Positions 34,448 to 45,814 of a DNA stretch of 64,000 nt are shown here, in pieces; the stretch's first letter is position 1, and every line of letters starts with the position of its first letter. The stretch comes from Hirundichthys speculiger (Eukaryota > Chordata > Actinopteri > Beloniformes > Exocoetidae), in contig JAGFBZ010000814.1 in assembly GCA_018398805.1 (NCBI GenBank), positions 1,426,001-1,490,000 of the forward strand. Reading direction: 5' to 3'. Below the pieces are notes generated by a model. The model saw only the letters and a list, made by a program, of their open reading frames with translations. It searched no databases and was not told the DNA's origin. The translations under genes and the position numbers were made by a program.

Positions 34448-34511
<64 letters not shown>

Positions 34512-37500
34512 AAAACCAGTCTAAATATGAATACAAACTTTTAGTTTTGATTATGGCATGCATTTGCTGTGGTATTGTTTTCAATAAGCTTCTGCAATGT
34601 CACAACAATTATTTCCCTTTAGAGTTGCGTTGTGCAAGATCTTGCACCGATCATGGGAAAATCGGGAGAATCAGACCGCTGTGAAAAGTCTTCTCCAACA
34701 CATCCCAAAGATTCTCAATGGGGTTCAGGTCTGGACTCTGCGGTGGCCAATTTGTTTGTGAAAACAATGTCTCATGCTCCCTGAACCGCTCTTTCACAAT
34801 TTGAGCCTGATGAATCCTGACATTGTCATCTTGAAATATATACCCATGCCATCAGGGAAGAAAGAAATCCATGGCAGACTCATTTGAAACTAGTTGTTTT
34901 CTTACAATAAGACTCGTTCGGATCATTAAAAAAACAAAACAAAAAAAAATTACCTTTTATATCAACTACTTTTGGTGATCTTAACTTGAAGGCAATTTAC
35001 TCCCATGCAAACAGCCCTTGATCTAAATCTTGTTCACGTTCATAGGTATGTTTGAGAGAGCAGACCGATGCTGCCGTGAGCATGACCACTGCATGCACAT
35101 CATCCCAGCTTTCAAAGTGAAATTACGGAGTCTTCAACCGCAACTTCTTCACTGTCTCACACTGTGAATGTGACCAAAGGTGAGCATAAGCATGAACCCA
35201 CTGGGGATCTACCACAGAGTCAGGATTCAAAGTATTTCTCGCCTCCAGGGAGACTCCTGCAAGCTGTAAATTCACAAAGCTCTGTTTGGCATGGATGGTC
35301 CAGTCGGGACATATTTGACTGAAGCTTGAACTTATATGTCATGCTTCAGTACCAACTCAGATTTACATCACATGTGCTCCTCTGTGAAGAGATAATTTTG
35401 TCTTTATGCCAATAATTTAAAAAGATTAATGGAGAATAACCTAGGGCCATGTGTTCAAATCCGGGTTACTTCACTGTAATCAGTCTTCCAGATGAACATT
35501 TGCTCTCAAGAGTGAACACGTTCTCTGCTATTTCTGTCTTCTCTTGGCATTCCTGTCCCACTACACAATGTCTTACTCACTCAGATGTATGTATTATTAT
35601 GACTCCACATCTAATCCTGACACAGGTGTTCATGTACTATGTTTACCCTCTAATCTTACTCGCGTCTTAACTCAAACATTAACTGTGGTTGTAACCTTTG
35701 CGACGTACAAAAAGGTGATCACAAAAGGCAGAATTCAAGACCATTTTCCCCAGTTGTAACATTTCTCTGTCTATTTCTCACCAGGTTTCGACATTGCCTT
35801 CTGGGCATGAATGATAGCATTTCTAGTATGGTGGGCTACAGCTTCTTCAACATCCTGCAGGTCCCTTGCTTTGAGCTCAAGCAGCTGAAGCGGTGCACAG
35901 AGATGTACTGGTGGGGAATGTAAGTGACATTGTTGTTGGGAGCTTTGACTGCATATTGTTAAACCAAAGTTGCTCTTTTCTGCTTGTCTGGGTGAGATGA
36001 AAGGCAGTACCAAATCTACTTCTGGAGTTTGTATTAATAAGCCAGACACTTTTAAGGCAGACCAAACTTAACAAAATCAGTGAGGCCAGGCCTTTGTGCT
36101 TTTACCAAGTTCCTAACAAATCTTGTATGAAACAAGATATAATTGATGGTTAATTATTTTTCAGGGACTGATGTTGCCACAGTGGCATTAGTTTATGACT
36201 AAAATTTAGAATTTATGTGTAAGGAATACAATGTTTGTAAAAGCTTTTCTGTTCAATTGCTGCTGCGACTTGCTGCTGCAACCTCGGCTGGAGATGTCAT
36301 CAGGAGGTGGAAGGAATACTTCGAGGACCTTCTCAATCCCACCAACATGTCTTCCGTAGAGAAGGCTGAGCCTGTGGACTTAGAGGTGAACTCATCCATT
36401 ACTGGAGCTGAGGTCGCTGAGGTAGTTAAGAAGCTGCACAGTGGCCGGGCTACAGGGGTGGACGAGATTCACGAGTTCCTGAAGGTTCTGGATGTTGTAG
36501 GACTGTCTTGTTTGATAGGTCTCTGCAACATTGCATGGAAATCAGGGGCAGTACCTCTGGATTGGCAGACCAGGGTGGTGGGTCCCCTTTTTAAGAAGGG
36601 GGGCCGGAGGGTGGGTTCCAATTACAGGGGAATCACACTCCTCAGCCTCCCTGGTCAGGTCTATGCAGGGGTGCTGGAGAAGAGAATCTGATCGAATGTC
36701 AAATCTCAGATCCAGGAGGAACAATGTGGGTTCCTTCCTGGTCGTGGAACACTGGACCAGCTCTATACCCTCACTAGGGTCCTGGAGGGAACATGGGAAT
36801 TTGCCCAGCCAATCCACATGTGTTTTGTGGACTTGGAGAAGGCATTTGACCGTGTCCCTCTGGGTGTCCTGTGGGGGGTACTCCAGGAGTATGGGGTGCT
36901 AGGCCCGTTGCTATGGGCTGTCCAGTCCCTGTACAAATGGAGTGGGAGTTTGGTCCGCTTTGCCGGTTGTAAGTCAGACTCATTTTCAGTGAGAGTTGGA
37001 CTCCGTCAGGGCTGCCCTTTGTCACTGATTCTGTTCATAACATTTATGGTTAGAATTTATAGGCGCAGCCAAGGAGCAGAGGGATTCCAGTTTGGTGGTC
37101 TCAGGATTTCGTCTCTGCTGTTTGTGGATGACGGGTTTAGGATAGTGGGTAGTGGGTGGTCTGACCACCCACTACCCGCTATCCGCGATCGCAAGATACC
37201 AAGTTTGCAGAAAGCGCAAAAGACACGCTCATTGCCACACCTACAATGTGAGTAAGGGAGTTGGCATAGCGGGTAGCGGCTTTAGGGAAGTAGAAGACTG
37301 CATTAGCGGTTAGCGGAGTTCCTAAACCCGCAATTTGCTGGGTAGCGGCTAGCGGGAGGTGTACAATCGGGGCCTACATCTCTCAGCTGGCCTGGGAACA
37401 CCTCGGGGTTCTCTCAGAGGAGCTGGTGGAAGCAGCTGGGGGGAGGGAGGTCTGGGCCTCTCTACTGAAGCTGCTGCCCCCAGCGACCCGACTCTGGACT

Positions 37501-40500
37501 AAGCAGTAAGATAATGGATGGATGGATGTTCGATTGCTTGGCTCTAACATGCATGTTTTCCTCCTTAGGTGCAAAGTTGCCAAAGAGGCGCCATATGCAG
37601 TCTTCAAAAGCCCGTTACCTTACAACAGCTCTGATGATTGTAACCACATTTGCTCAGAGCAACAATTTCACAAGCAGTAAAGGACAGCTCTTAACCCAAA
37701 GCTCTGTGAACAACCCCCAGAGGAAGTCATCCAAAACTGAACATAGGTGTGGCCTCAGGCAGCCATCCAGAGGAGACACCTTCCACCGCAGAAGAGAAAA
37801 GGGAAGAGGATGTAAAAGGCACCAGAAACCAACTGGGGTGACGCCCACACAAGTGGCTTTGACATCAACAACATACGCCACAACTCAGTATGTGAAAATG
37901 GGTCTTTATAAAAATAAAACACTTAACAGAAAGGGGTTGTTTGGCCTCGCACAAAGAAGTCACATCCCTTTAAAAGTGCCCATCAACTCTGACCCACCAA
38001 CATCATCTACAACACCTTCAAGTATTTCACCTTTAACACAGGGGCTGAAACTTCAGTTGGACTCAACAACAACAGTCACAAGAGTGGCTAAAACCTCCAA
38101 AGGTCGCAAAAAAGTCACAAAGAAAAGCTACTGTCATGAATCCAGCATGTCTGGGAGGAGCGTTGCTGTTCAGCTACATTGTAAAAGCTATTTGAAACAA
38201 GTAGGGGCATTTCCCATGACAACTATCATACCAGTAAAAGTGACTACAAATGGTTTACCAAAAGAACAGATGAAACAAGAGAGCTCTCATCTCAAAAAGG
38301 TTACAGAAACACCCACCTGGGATGCTTTAGTAACTCCCTGGAATGCAACTACTTTTACAACTTCTATCACCATGAAACTAAAGAGCACAGCCTTGCTTCA
38401 CAAAGACGGAGATCCAAAAAAGCAGATCAATGAATATCCAGATTGGAATAATACAAGCCAGAAGCCCTTGGGTGGTACCGTAACCCAAAATGTTTATACA
38501 GCAAAAAAGCCCAAAAGAGAAGAAACTTCATAATATGACAGGTGAGTGATGACCGTTATGTCCATTCTGTGACTGAGACTAGCTAAAAAAACGAATTATC
38601 ACAGATGTCATAAGTAATTACTTATCATGCTGCAAGAATTGCAATTATAATTCTAATTTCACTCAAAATTATGAAAGAGAGATAAGAATAAACCAAATGA
38701 TAAGCTACTTTGAGCTGGTAAAACAAAGAATATATTTAGACGTTTTATGAATTTTATCACTTGCCTTTCAGGTTGTAGTTGCACCATTCTACAACAGACA
38801 TTTTTTTTTTTTTGTAGAGACAGTAAATCAATGACAAGTTTAATTGGGATATAACTAGACTCTAAAAGGAAATATGCTGGACTTGCATGGTTTCAATTTA
38901 TATGCAATGAAGCATAAAAGGATTGAGAGTTTGCTATGATTAAATAAAAATTACAAGAAAAGAGCATAAAGAAGATTGGGAATTCTGGATCTGTTCAAAG
39001 ACTTCCTTTCAAGGGCAATTACTGGAAAGGGTACCATATAAGCTAAACATTTTTATCACCTAGAAATATTTCCGTCACCATGAGATCAGTTATCATTTGC
39101 TCCGCCAGCATCACATAACCTGCTTAGGTTCCAATTTTGCTGAAGCAGCACTGCACTGGTTGAAATATCGTCTTGTATTAGGCAAGCAAGTTTCTAAAAA
39201 AGTGATCAAATGAACATTCAAGTCTGCAAAAGATGGTGGAAACATAACCGAGTTTCCAATTTTACATATACAGGGCCTTGTTTATTACCTACTGTTACTG
39301 GGTGGAGCTTAAGATATATACCGTGATCCCTTGCCAATTCGCGGTTTAAGAAATATATAATATAATTTAAAAAAAAATTTAAATCGCAGAAACATCACAG
39401 GATGTTGTCCGTGTTCTCTCACAGTGAAGAAATGTTGTGAGCCAGCCTGGCCCCTTTAAGAAGGTAGCCTTATGGGTATTGATGTGGCCTTAGGGTAATG
39501 GAGTGTGTGTGTCGTGGGACGGCAAAAGAAAACAGCAGCTCAACGTGTATAGATTTGCATTCTCTGTTAACCGACAGGAGCCGAACAATACAACCTGTGT
39601 GATGTTACAAGTTCCTGCAGTGCCAGAATAAAGTGCTCGTTCCATGCAGAGAAAACCGGACTTTTTCTTCTGATGTTGTACCAGCAGTTTGTTTACTACG
39701 GTTCAGAGACCAGAGGCTGTGAAGGTAACAGAAAGACCACAGTTGAGCCTTTGTCTTGTTTTGCTGCAGTGCCTCGCTACTTTTTTGTGGTTTTCAAACA
39801 TATTTTAAACACATTATTGAGGCTGGGGGGGGGTGCCAGTCCCCATTAACCATGAAAATAAGGGATCACTGTAGGTACATTTTGTATCTACATGTACTCA
39901 AAGACTATAATAGATCAAGGCTGATAATGTTATTTAGGTTGTCTGCTAAGCTTGCAAACACTTCAGTGAACAGATCCACAACACTGTTGTATTTAAACTG
40001 TGAAATGAAAAATGCAATGAAAAGGAAATTAATTGAATCTTCTGAGTGCTCAGTTCGTCAGATGCTGTTGCAACATGTGCTGAATTCACGCAACAGGATT
40101 TGATTCAATTAAGGCTGAGGCAAGTCAAATAAAATCAATCCAGGCAATTTTGGCTTTTTGATGTCAAAGAAATATGGATTTTCAACATTTTTCTGTCCTC
40201 TACCTTTCTAGCTAAGTGAGTGAACTACTGCTCTATGTTTTGTGCAAAGTGGTATTTTTGTTTTAAGTGGGATTGTGGGAACTACTTATGAAAATTGTTT
40301 TACCTGCAGTTTGGAAAATCAGGGAAGAACTCTGAATGGGAATCTAGTCTAACAGCTAGAAGAATCGCTTTCCACTATCAAAAATAACTCAAACTAGTTA
40401 CATTGCAACACCAATAAATATTTTATTCAAAATATTCTCCTAATGCAACTTTTGCTCTGGAATGATATTTTGTTTTTAATTGTCTGCATTTTCTTTAGTG

Positions 40501-42959
40501 CAGAACATCCATGCCGCAATATGGCCTGCGGTACATTTTGAAACATCTTGTTGCAAAACAGACTGTGTGTCTGTATGTCAATGAGAAAGTTTTAATTGAA
40601 AGAGAAGAAAATGTAGAACTGATAAAACTTTTTATTGCATTTACCAGTATTCCCGGGTGAGCAGTGTGTAAGGATAAAAAAGGTTAATGTTATAGTTGCT
40701 TGAACATGCCAATTATAATTTCACAGATTATTTGCCTTTATAAAGATGGTCCCAGGGCATTTTTGTTCACTGGAGGTCACATTAATGAGCGATCAGTCTA
40801 TTTTCTCTGGTGGTCAGATGTGCTGCTGTTCTTCACAAGCAATGTTGACTAAAAAGTCACAAAAGTGAAATGTAGTATTGGCTTTTTCTGAAACAAAACA
40901 ACATCAGTATGAGCAAATAATTTATTAGCTTCTGAAAAAAAGTGAGTTTGTTGAGATAATTTGTGCATTCACATGTGTATTGTTTTGTTCTTTTTTATTT
41001 ATTTTTTTGATCTACTAGATGTTCAGTTCCAGTGTGGAAGCCTCAAACATCTGGATAACTGTAAATTCAAAATTGCTCCACTAGAGAAGAAATATAACCT
41101 ACAAAACATGGAGTCCAAGACTGCCTACCACTGTGATTGCACCAGCCGGTAACATGACAGCTTTTTCACCTTCTGTCAGCTTTTCTCCATATTGCATGTT
41201 CTTAGTTGGCAACACTGTCAGGGAATCAAGAATGATGAATGACAAAAAGACAAAAAAAAACAAAAAACGGGAAGAACAAAAGAAAGAACTGGATTTAAAA
41301 TTATTCAAATGGGTCAAAGGACAGAAACAAGCGTTTTGAATAAACTCTGAAAACAAACTTTTTTTTTCTTTTTTCTTTCTTTTGACAACATCAGAAATTT
41401 AAAGGAAAATTGTTTTCAAATTTGTTTTCACATCCCAGGACTTTGTGTTTTATAATCTCTTTGGTTCTGTCTTTTGATGAAGATCCCTTGTTGTGCAACA
41501 TTAATTTCATCCTCTGCAAATATTCTTGCAACATGGTTCATTAAAGCTAAGGATATAGAAACCAAAGGCAGCTACACCACCCAGCAGTTACAACTATCAT
41601 CTGTTTTGACTGTATATTGAAGAAGTTAAGTGTCCCATAATGACAACGCTTACATACAGAAATATCTTCTTTGTGCAGCTAAAAATATCAAAAATTGCTT
41701 AGTTCTATGTCAGAGGCCATGGCACTGCTCTAGTAAAATACAAATTGGAAATTGATCCAAAAGTGATAGTACAGCATGTATAATGTAATGTGTCATAACT
41801 GCAATTCTTGCCAGAACATGTCAGCATTTTCTTTCTTGAAAAAAAGTGTATATCTCTGTGAGAGTGGCACACCTTAGTTTATACTTTTATTTGATCCCTA
41901 AGGATCCCTATTACTGAATCAGGATACAGAAATTTGGTAGACTTGTATTCTCGTTCCTTTTCCAGTGTATTAGAACCTATGCCTCTCTCTAGTCACACAC
42001 AACACACACACAAGTGTAAATCATTATATATTGTTTGAATTTGGAGAATCTTCCCCTTTAGAAATGGCTTTCATTCAATATTAGAGTTATAACTTCAAAC
42101 ATAAACATAGAAAACACCAATAGAAAGAGTAAGGATATTTGTAAAATAAATACTAAACTCAGGAATTGAATTAGATATAAACATAAAGATTGATTAACAT
42201 TGTTCAATAAAAATATGCATTTATTACAGAAATCTGAAAAGAGCTGGGAACTAAATGTGTCATAAAATAAGAGATCCCTCTTATGAATAACATGATATTA
42301 TGAAAGATATGTCACCTCAAATAAAATTGGATTGCATTTATTTTTTTATTGAACAAAATCATCTAACCTACATATTAATATTCATTCTATTTATTTGTCA
42401 TATCGCTTCAACATTCTTGCCACTAATCTAACTGCTGCTCATGAAGATGTAATATTTGATAAAGGTATAATCTTGTCATTTGTCTCTTTGTCAATTTTTC
42501 AGCTTGGCTGCTCAGGTTAAAAGCTTCAAGCGACCCAGTATTCTTCCCTCCCTCTTGAAGGATTTTGTCTCTCACCGGTGCTTTACTCTCCCGAAGGAGA
42601 AGAAACACGATTGCAATCAAAGGTGTTGAATATGATATTCTGATTCATGTGAAATATCTGACAGCTCTCGTTTGCAACATTGCTACTTGTCTTCCTCATG
42701 TGTTGCCACAGTTTGACTTGATAACAGATTATACATTTTGGGTAATCTTACATTTTTTTTTTATGTATTTTTTTCTAGATGTTCTAGAGGCTTCGCAAAA
42801 GCCTCTGACCTACATCGAGCACTGAAAAAGATTGAGGGAAAAGACATTTCTGGAATGAGAGTTTCAGCCAGTGAAAGAAAAAGAGGGATTCCTGTTCGCC
42901 TTTATAAGCGATGCCTGAGGCTAGAGAAGGAAGATGATAAAATGGCACTGCTCAAGTGA
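33374..42959 (+). CDS. pla2g3: pla2g3: group III secreted phospholipase A2, frame disrupted in three places
   Basis: Group III sPLA2 hydrolyses the sn-2 ester of phospholipids outside the cell in a calcium-dependent way. Exons: 33374-33857, 35046-35179, 35785-35919, 37569-38541, 41019-41148, 42503-42622, 42779-42959 (TGA). ATG 33374 opens a hydrophobic signal peptide ([19 protein letters not shown]). Family marks are the [10 protein letters not shown] calcium loop, the His-Asp active site [15 protein letters not shown] and WWGMCK. Exons 5-7 form a second Cys-rich region (YHCDCTSR to the C-terminus). Exon 4 adds a long Ser/Thr/Lys-rich stretch, making the expected product about 717 residues against 509 in human. 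Three breaks interrupt it. Exon 2 is one base too long (134 instead of 133), and the extra base lies in an A-run just after the active site. Exon 4 begins in one frame, runs about 280 codons in a second and must end in a third to join exon 5. It is therefore either a recent pseudogene or a sequence with indel errors. Confidence 0.85.
34414..34539. repeat. 126-bp near-perfect palindrome with TA-rich centre
   Basis: Arms of about 39 bases (starting AGTTTGTATTCATATTTAGA on the left and reappearing inverted on the right) flank a TA dinucleotide run. I see one mismatch across the whole structure. It lies in pla2g3 intron 1, about 80 bases left of a Tc1 transposase remnant, so it may represent that element's inverted termini brought together, or a foldback element. 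Confidence 0.85.
34615..34870 (-). mobile_element. Tc1/mariner transposase remnant
   Basis: The minus strand encodes the C-terminal part of a Tc1-type (DDE) transposase: [18 protein letters not shown], then [20 protein letters not shown]. The aspartate pair and the [11 protein letters not shown] signature are diagnostic of the family. Only the 3' portion is present, so it cannot be active. It lies antisense within pla2g3 intron 1. Confidence 0.88.
36250..37530 (+). mobile_element. Rex3-type (RTE clade) LINE fragment
   Basis: Frames at 36215-36691 and 36818-37255 give reverse-transcriptase segments [53 protein letters not shown] and [11 protein letters not shown] catalytic-box remnant reads FVDDG instead of the usual FADD. 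The frame breaks at a stop after EKRI near 36689. The 3' end reads through SHLAW-like sequence into GGATGGATGGATG at 37515-37527, the GATG-repeat tail known for Rex3. It lies in pla2g3 intron 3 in sense orientation and is split by the repeat at 37140-37373. Confidence 0.85.
37140..37373 (-). mobile_element. unclassified repeat of about 240 bp (copy 1), inserted in the Rex3 fragment
   Basis: On the minus strand this segment aligns almost end to end with 52584-52836. It interrupts the Rex3 LINE between the catalytic-box region and the SHLAW-like region. It is rich in GGGTAGCGG/GGGTAGTGGG steps. One end (37140-37184) is a near-perfect hairpin with 21-bp arms and a 3-base loop. No coding capacity or tRNA-like boxes were recognised. 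Confidence 0.75.
38542..39320. other. pla2g3: pla2g3 intron 4, left part
   Basis: AT-rich intron sequence with a poly(T) tract near 38801-38813. No repeat family or exon was recognised. Confidence 0.45.
39321..39873. mobile_element. non-autonomous DNA transposon with TA-flanked inverted ends
   Basis: The left end is CCGTGATCCCTT and the right end AAGGGATCACTG, an inverted pair with one mismatch, each flanked by TA. TA flanks suggest a Tc1/mariner or pogo-type element. The interior (about 550 bp) has no transposase frame. The open frame at 39756-40103 starts inside it and runs past its end, so it is chance. It lies in pla2g3 intron 4. Confidence 0.7.
39874..41018. other. pla2g3: pla2g3 intron 4, right part
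   Basis: AT-rich intron sequence up to the exon 5 acceptor. No exon or recognised repeat. Confidence 0.45.
41149..42502. other. pla2g3: pla2g3 intron 5
   Basis: AT-rich intron with a short poly(T) tract near 41360-41368 and a few CA steps near 42001-42013. No gene or mobile element was recognised. Confidence 0.45.
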
Positions 42960-44631
42960 CTGAAAACTGAACCGCTGTGTGCAGCAATAATGAACTTTAG
43001 AGCTTAGAACTGTTTCATGGAGAATTTCTTGTTTTAAAATGGAAAGGTTTTTTTTAATTCCTTAAACCCCAGACTGTTGTAACACCCTTGTAATTATACA
43101 TGTTGAAACATCCATGTTATGAAGTATTTCAAAGCTGCAAACCATCAAATTGTGTATTGCAAAAAAAAAAGGTAAAATAATATTTATGATTGAATTTAGC
43201 TATGGGAAATTTAAAAATTGTGTGTAACATTTTATAACAAATGATCACAGAGTAAAGTTTTCACTGCAGGAGTGCATATTAATGCATCAAGGAAAAATAA
43301 CAAATGGTGCTTTCACTCAAAGAGCTTTTTAAACTTTCTTTTTTAAACACATTGTGAGTTCATTTAAAAAAGGACCAAGTTCTCTCTCTGGTTCTCATCA
43401 GATCTGTCTCAGTCTCAGTCCTATTTCTGTTCACACTGAATGCCACGTGTATGAAACCTACAGCAAGCATGAGGGCTGGAATGCAACTGACAAAAAGCAA
43501 AGTGAACCTGGAGCACTTTATGCTCACATTGTTCAGGTTAAGCCAAATGCTCTGCCGACTCAAAGCAAACCTACCTGAGACCACCTCAGGAGGGGGTTTG
43601 CTTCAGAGGGGTCTCATTTGATTTGAAATGTTCACATATGAACATGTTCACACTGAAATGTTTAACAGCAAATTCTGTTTCTACCTACAGAAACCAGAAT
43701 AAATATTCATTATGCTAAACTCACATTAGCTGATTACCGTCAATTCTGTTGTGAGTTTCTTATTCACTCATATTTTTCACACAAGTATTTTTGTGTATGC
43801 ATTGTTAGTAATATCACTGTAACAATCAAAAAGAATTTTTGTGTGTGAGTACCAAGACATTCAATGTACATACTCCCCGTCCTTTTATTTCATTATCCTA
43901 ACTGTTTTGCAGTGGGTCAAGTTGGTGCAGACTGCATTGTTATTACATATTCATAAATTACAACTCATTCATAGTATGTGATATTAATTACAAAGTGTTG
44001 GTAGTCTCAAATCATTCTCCCTAAACCACTTGCTGTCACACAAGTGGAGAGTTGCCTTTTTTTTCTTAAAAAAAAATCAAAATCAAATTCTGCACCCTCC
44101 AAACCATTATCCATTCCACCTGTAAAATGCTATTTTGATTAGATTGCAGAATGCACAGGTGTGTTTTAAAGCTCATTCACAAGTTTCTGCAAAGACTTTT
44201 GTAGCAATCAAGGACACAAGAAAGATTTTCCTTTGTTTTTTGGCTGCCACATATGAGTGTCGCACAGCACAACAGTGCACCATATTCCAAGTCTCTGTTT
44301 TATTGTTCTGAAGGATTTTCACACTCAAGACATAAGTTTTTCATGTAACTTCCCATAAATGTTATGATAAATTCATCTGAAAGTTTTCTTGGTTTTCCAG
44401 ATTTTTCCTTGACTTCTCCTATTCCTGTTAATTGCTGCTTCTTACATTAAATTCTTACACTGAGATGGAAAGAAAAACTACATGAAAAATATTTTTGCTT
44501 TCTGTTTTAAAATCTTCACATTCTGTCAGCTTTTCAGAACAATGGCAGCATTTGAAAGGAGTTCTTGCGGATTGTTTGTTGGAACAAGGTTTGAGTAGTA
44601 AGAGTAGTGATGAAACTTTGTAGCCAAAGTT
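42960..44631. other. pla2g3 3' untranslated region and intergenic DNA
   Basis: No coding sequence follows the pla2g3 stop. An AATAAA at 43698-43703 is a candidate poly(A) signal for the gene. The rest is AT-rich with no recognised feature. The two open frames at about 43354-43584 overlap on opposite strands and resemble nothing known. Confidence 0.4.
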
Positions 44632-44673
44632 GCATTAGTTGACCTTTTCTTACAAGGAAAGGTCAACTAATGC
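44632..44673. repeat. short hairpin followed by a tandem duplication
   Basis: Arms 44632-44649 and 44656-44673 (GCATTAGTTGACCTTTTC and its inverted copy with one mismatch) enclose a 6-base loop. It is followed at once by ATGCCTTAGAGA written twice (about 44669-44693). Confidence 0.7.
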
Positions 44674-44734
44674 CTTAGAGAATGCCTTAGAGAACTCAAA
44701 TGATCCTGGAATGCTTAAGCTTTTTTTTTTTTTA

Positions 44735-44900
44735 GATTTTGAGGCTCAAGTGGCTTTTATTGTTGAAAGTGGGGTTCGCAGGCCAAGAGTTAAAACCCCA
44801 GACTCTGCAGGGTCATGGGGATCTGCTGGAGCCTATCCCAGTTCTCTTCAGCCGAAAGGCAGGTCACACATAGTCATATACAGTGATCGAATTTGAAATG
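44735..44900 (+). repeat. fragment of a common fish interspersed repeat
   Basis: It contains GCTGGAGCCTATCCCAG followed by a CGAAAGGCAGG-like stretch, a string I know as a frequent dispersed repeat in teleost genomes. Only about 160 bases are present and the family is not assigned. Confidence 0.5.
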
Positions 44901-45239
44901 TTGAAAGTAATGTTTCTTTTAATTTTAATAGGTCGGCTCATCGACTTGCTCGGCTTCAAAAAGTAACAGAAATTTTGACAGATGTATCTGCGTGTTTGTT
45001 TTTATTTTCTAATTTTCTTTTTTACTTCATAAAGCTTACTTATTTTATTCAGCAATTAAAGAAGAGATGCGCAATTTAAGAATGGAATCACGTCACTTAT
45101 CTTATGTATCTTGCGGTAAAGGCATTTGAGACGCATATATTAATTTATTAGATAATATGTATTAAATATTAAAATGCCTGATCTAATAAAATCATATATG
45201 ATACACATTTGAATAACAATTACATAACACATGTAACTT

Positions 45240-45540
45240 TGTCATCAATTCTGGGAGCGAGCTGTATTTTTGACGGCTTCTCTTATGGCGCGCGATGCAT
45301 GCTGGGAGCAGTTAGTTGGCCTTGGAAACATGGCGTGACTCCGTTATCTTCTCCAGACACTGACACAGCGGCCGCGCCGGCAGCGAAGGTCTTTGCATCG
45401 GATTTTAACTATTAAATGAGATCACCGTGAATGCAGTTTTCGTCCGGAGTGGACTGTCGTTTTAACGGCGCGACATAATAACGGATTTTGTACAGGTGTC
45501 ACGCCCACCAAGCTCGATACAGTACGGTAAGTTAGCTCCG
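45240..45540 (+). promoter_or_regulatory. hectd4: hectd4 CpG-rich promoter and candidate 5' untranslated exon
   Basis: CpG content rises sharply here compared with the AT-rich flanks. GCATGCTGGGA at 45298-45308 matches half of the ZNF143-type promoter element, and ACATGGCG at 45329-45336 resembles a YY1 site. A donor TACG followed by GTAAGT at 45537 could end an untranslated exon. Alternatively the transcript may run on to the ATG at 45815 without a splice. The motifs are seen; their use is inference. Confidence 0.5.
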
Positions 45541-45814
45541 CTCCGGCTAACCTAGCAGCTGCTGTTAGCTCGGCAGGTCCGTCTTGTGATGAGGACCTGG
45601 ACCTGCTGGTAGGAAAGTACCTGACTCTCGCCCAGTAGCTGGCGCACCAGCTCCACGGTCTGCCCTGTCAGACCCAGTCGTCACATAGGACCGCAACAGT
45701 AACGACAGTTATGATTCTGTTCGTTGCTAGCTGTCTGACTAGGGCGTTTCTGTCATTCTGTCACTGAATTTTTAATGTTCGACCCTTTTGGCACCATCGT
45801 CGGAGGAGAGAGCG

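Noticed and set aside
37514..37568. A 339-codon single-exon gene starting in the Rex3 tail
   Set aside because: The first 18 codons are the GATG tail and intron sequence. The rest is the middle frame of pla2g3 exon 4, which begins after the AG at 37567-37568.
45788..45814. Longer N-terminus for hectd4 from 45788
   Set aside because: The codon at 45788 is TTG. ATG 45815 gives a start directly before the conserved N-terminal segment.
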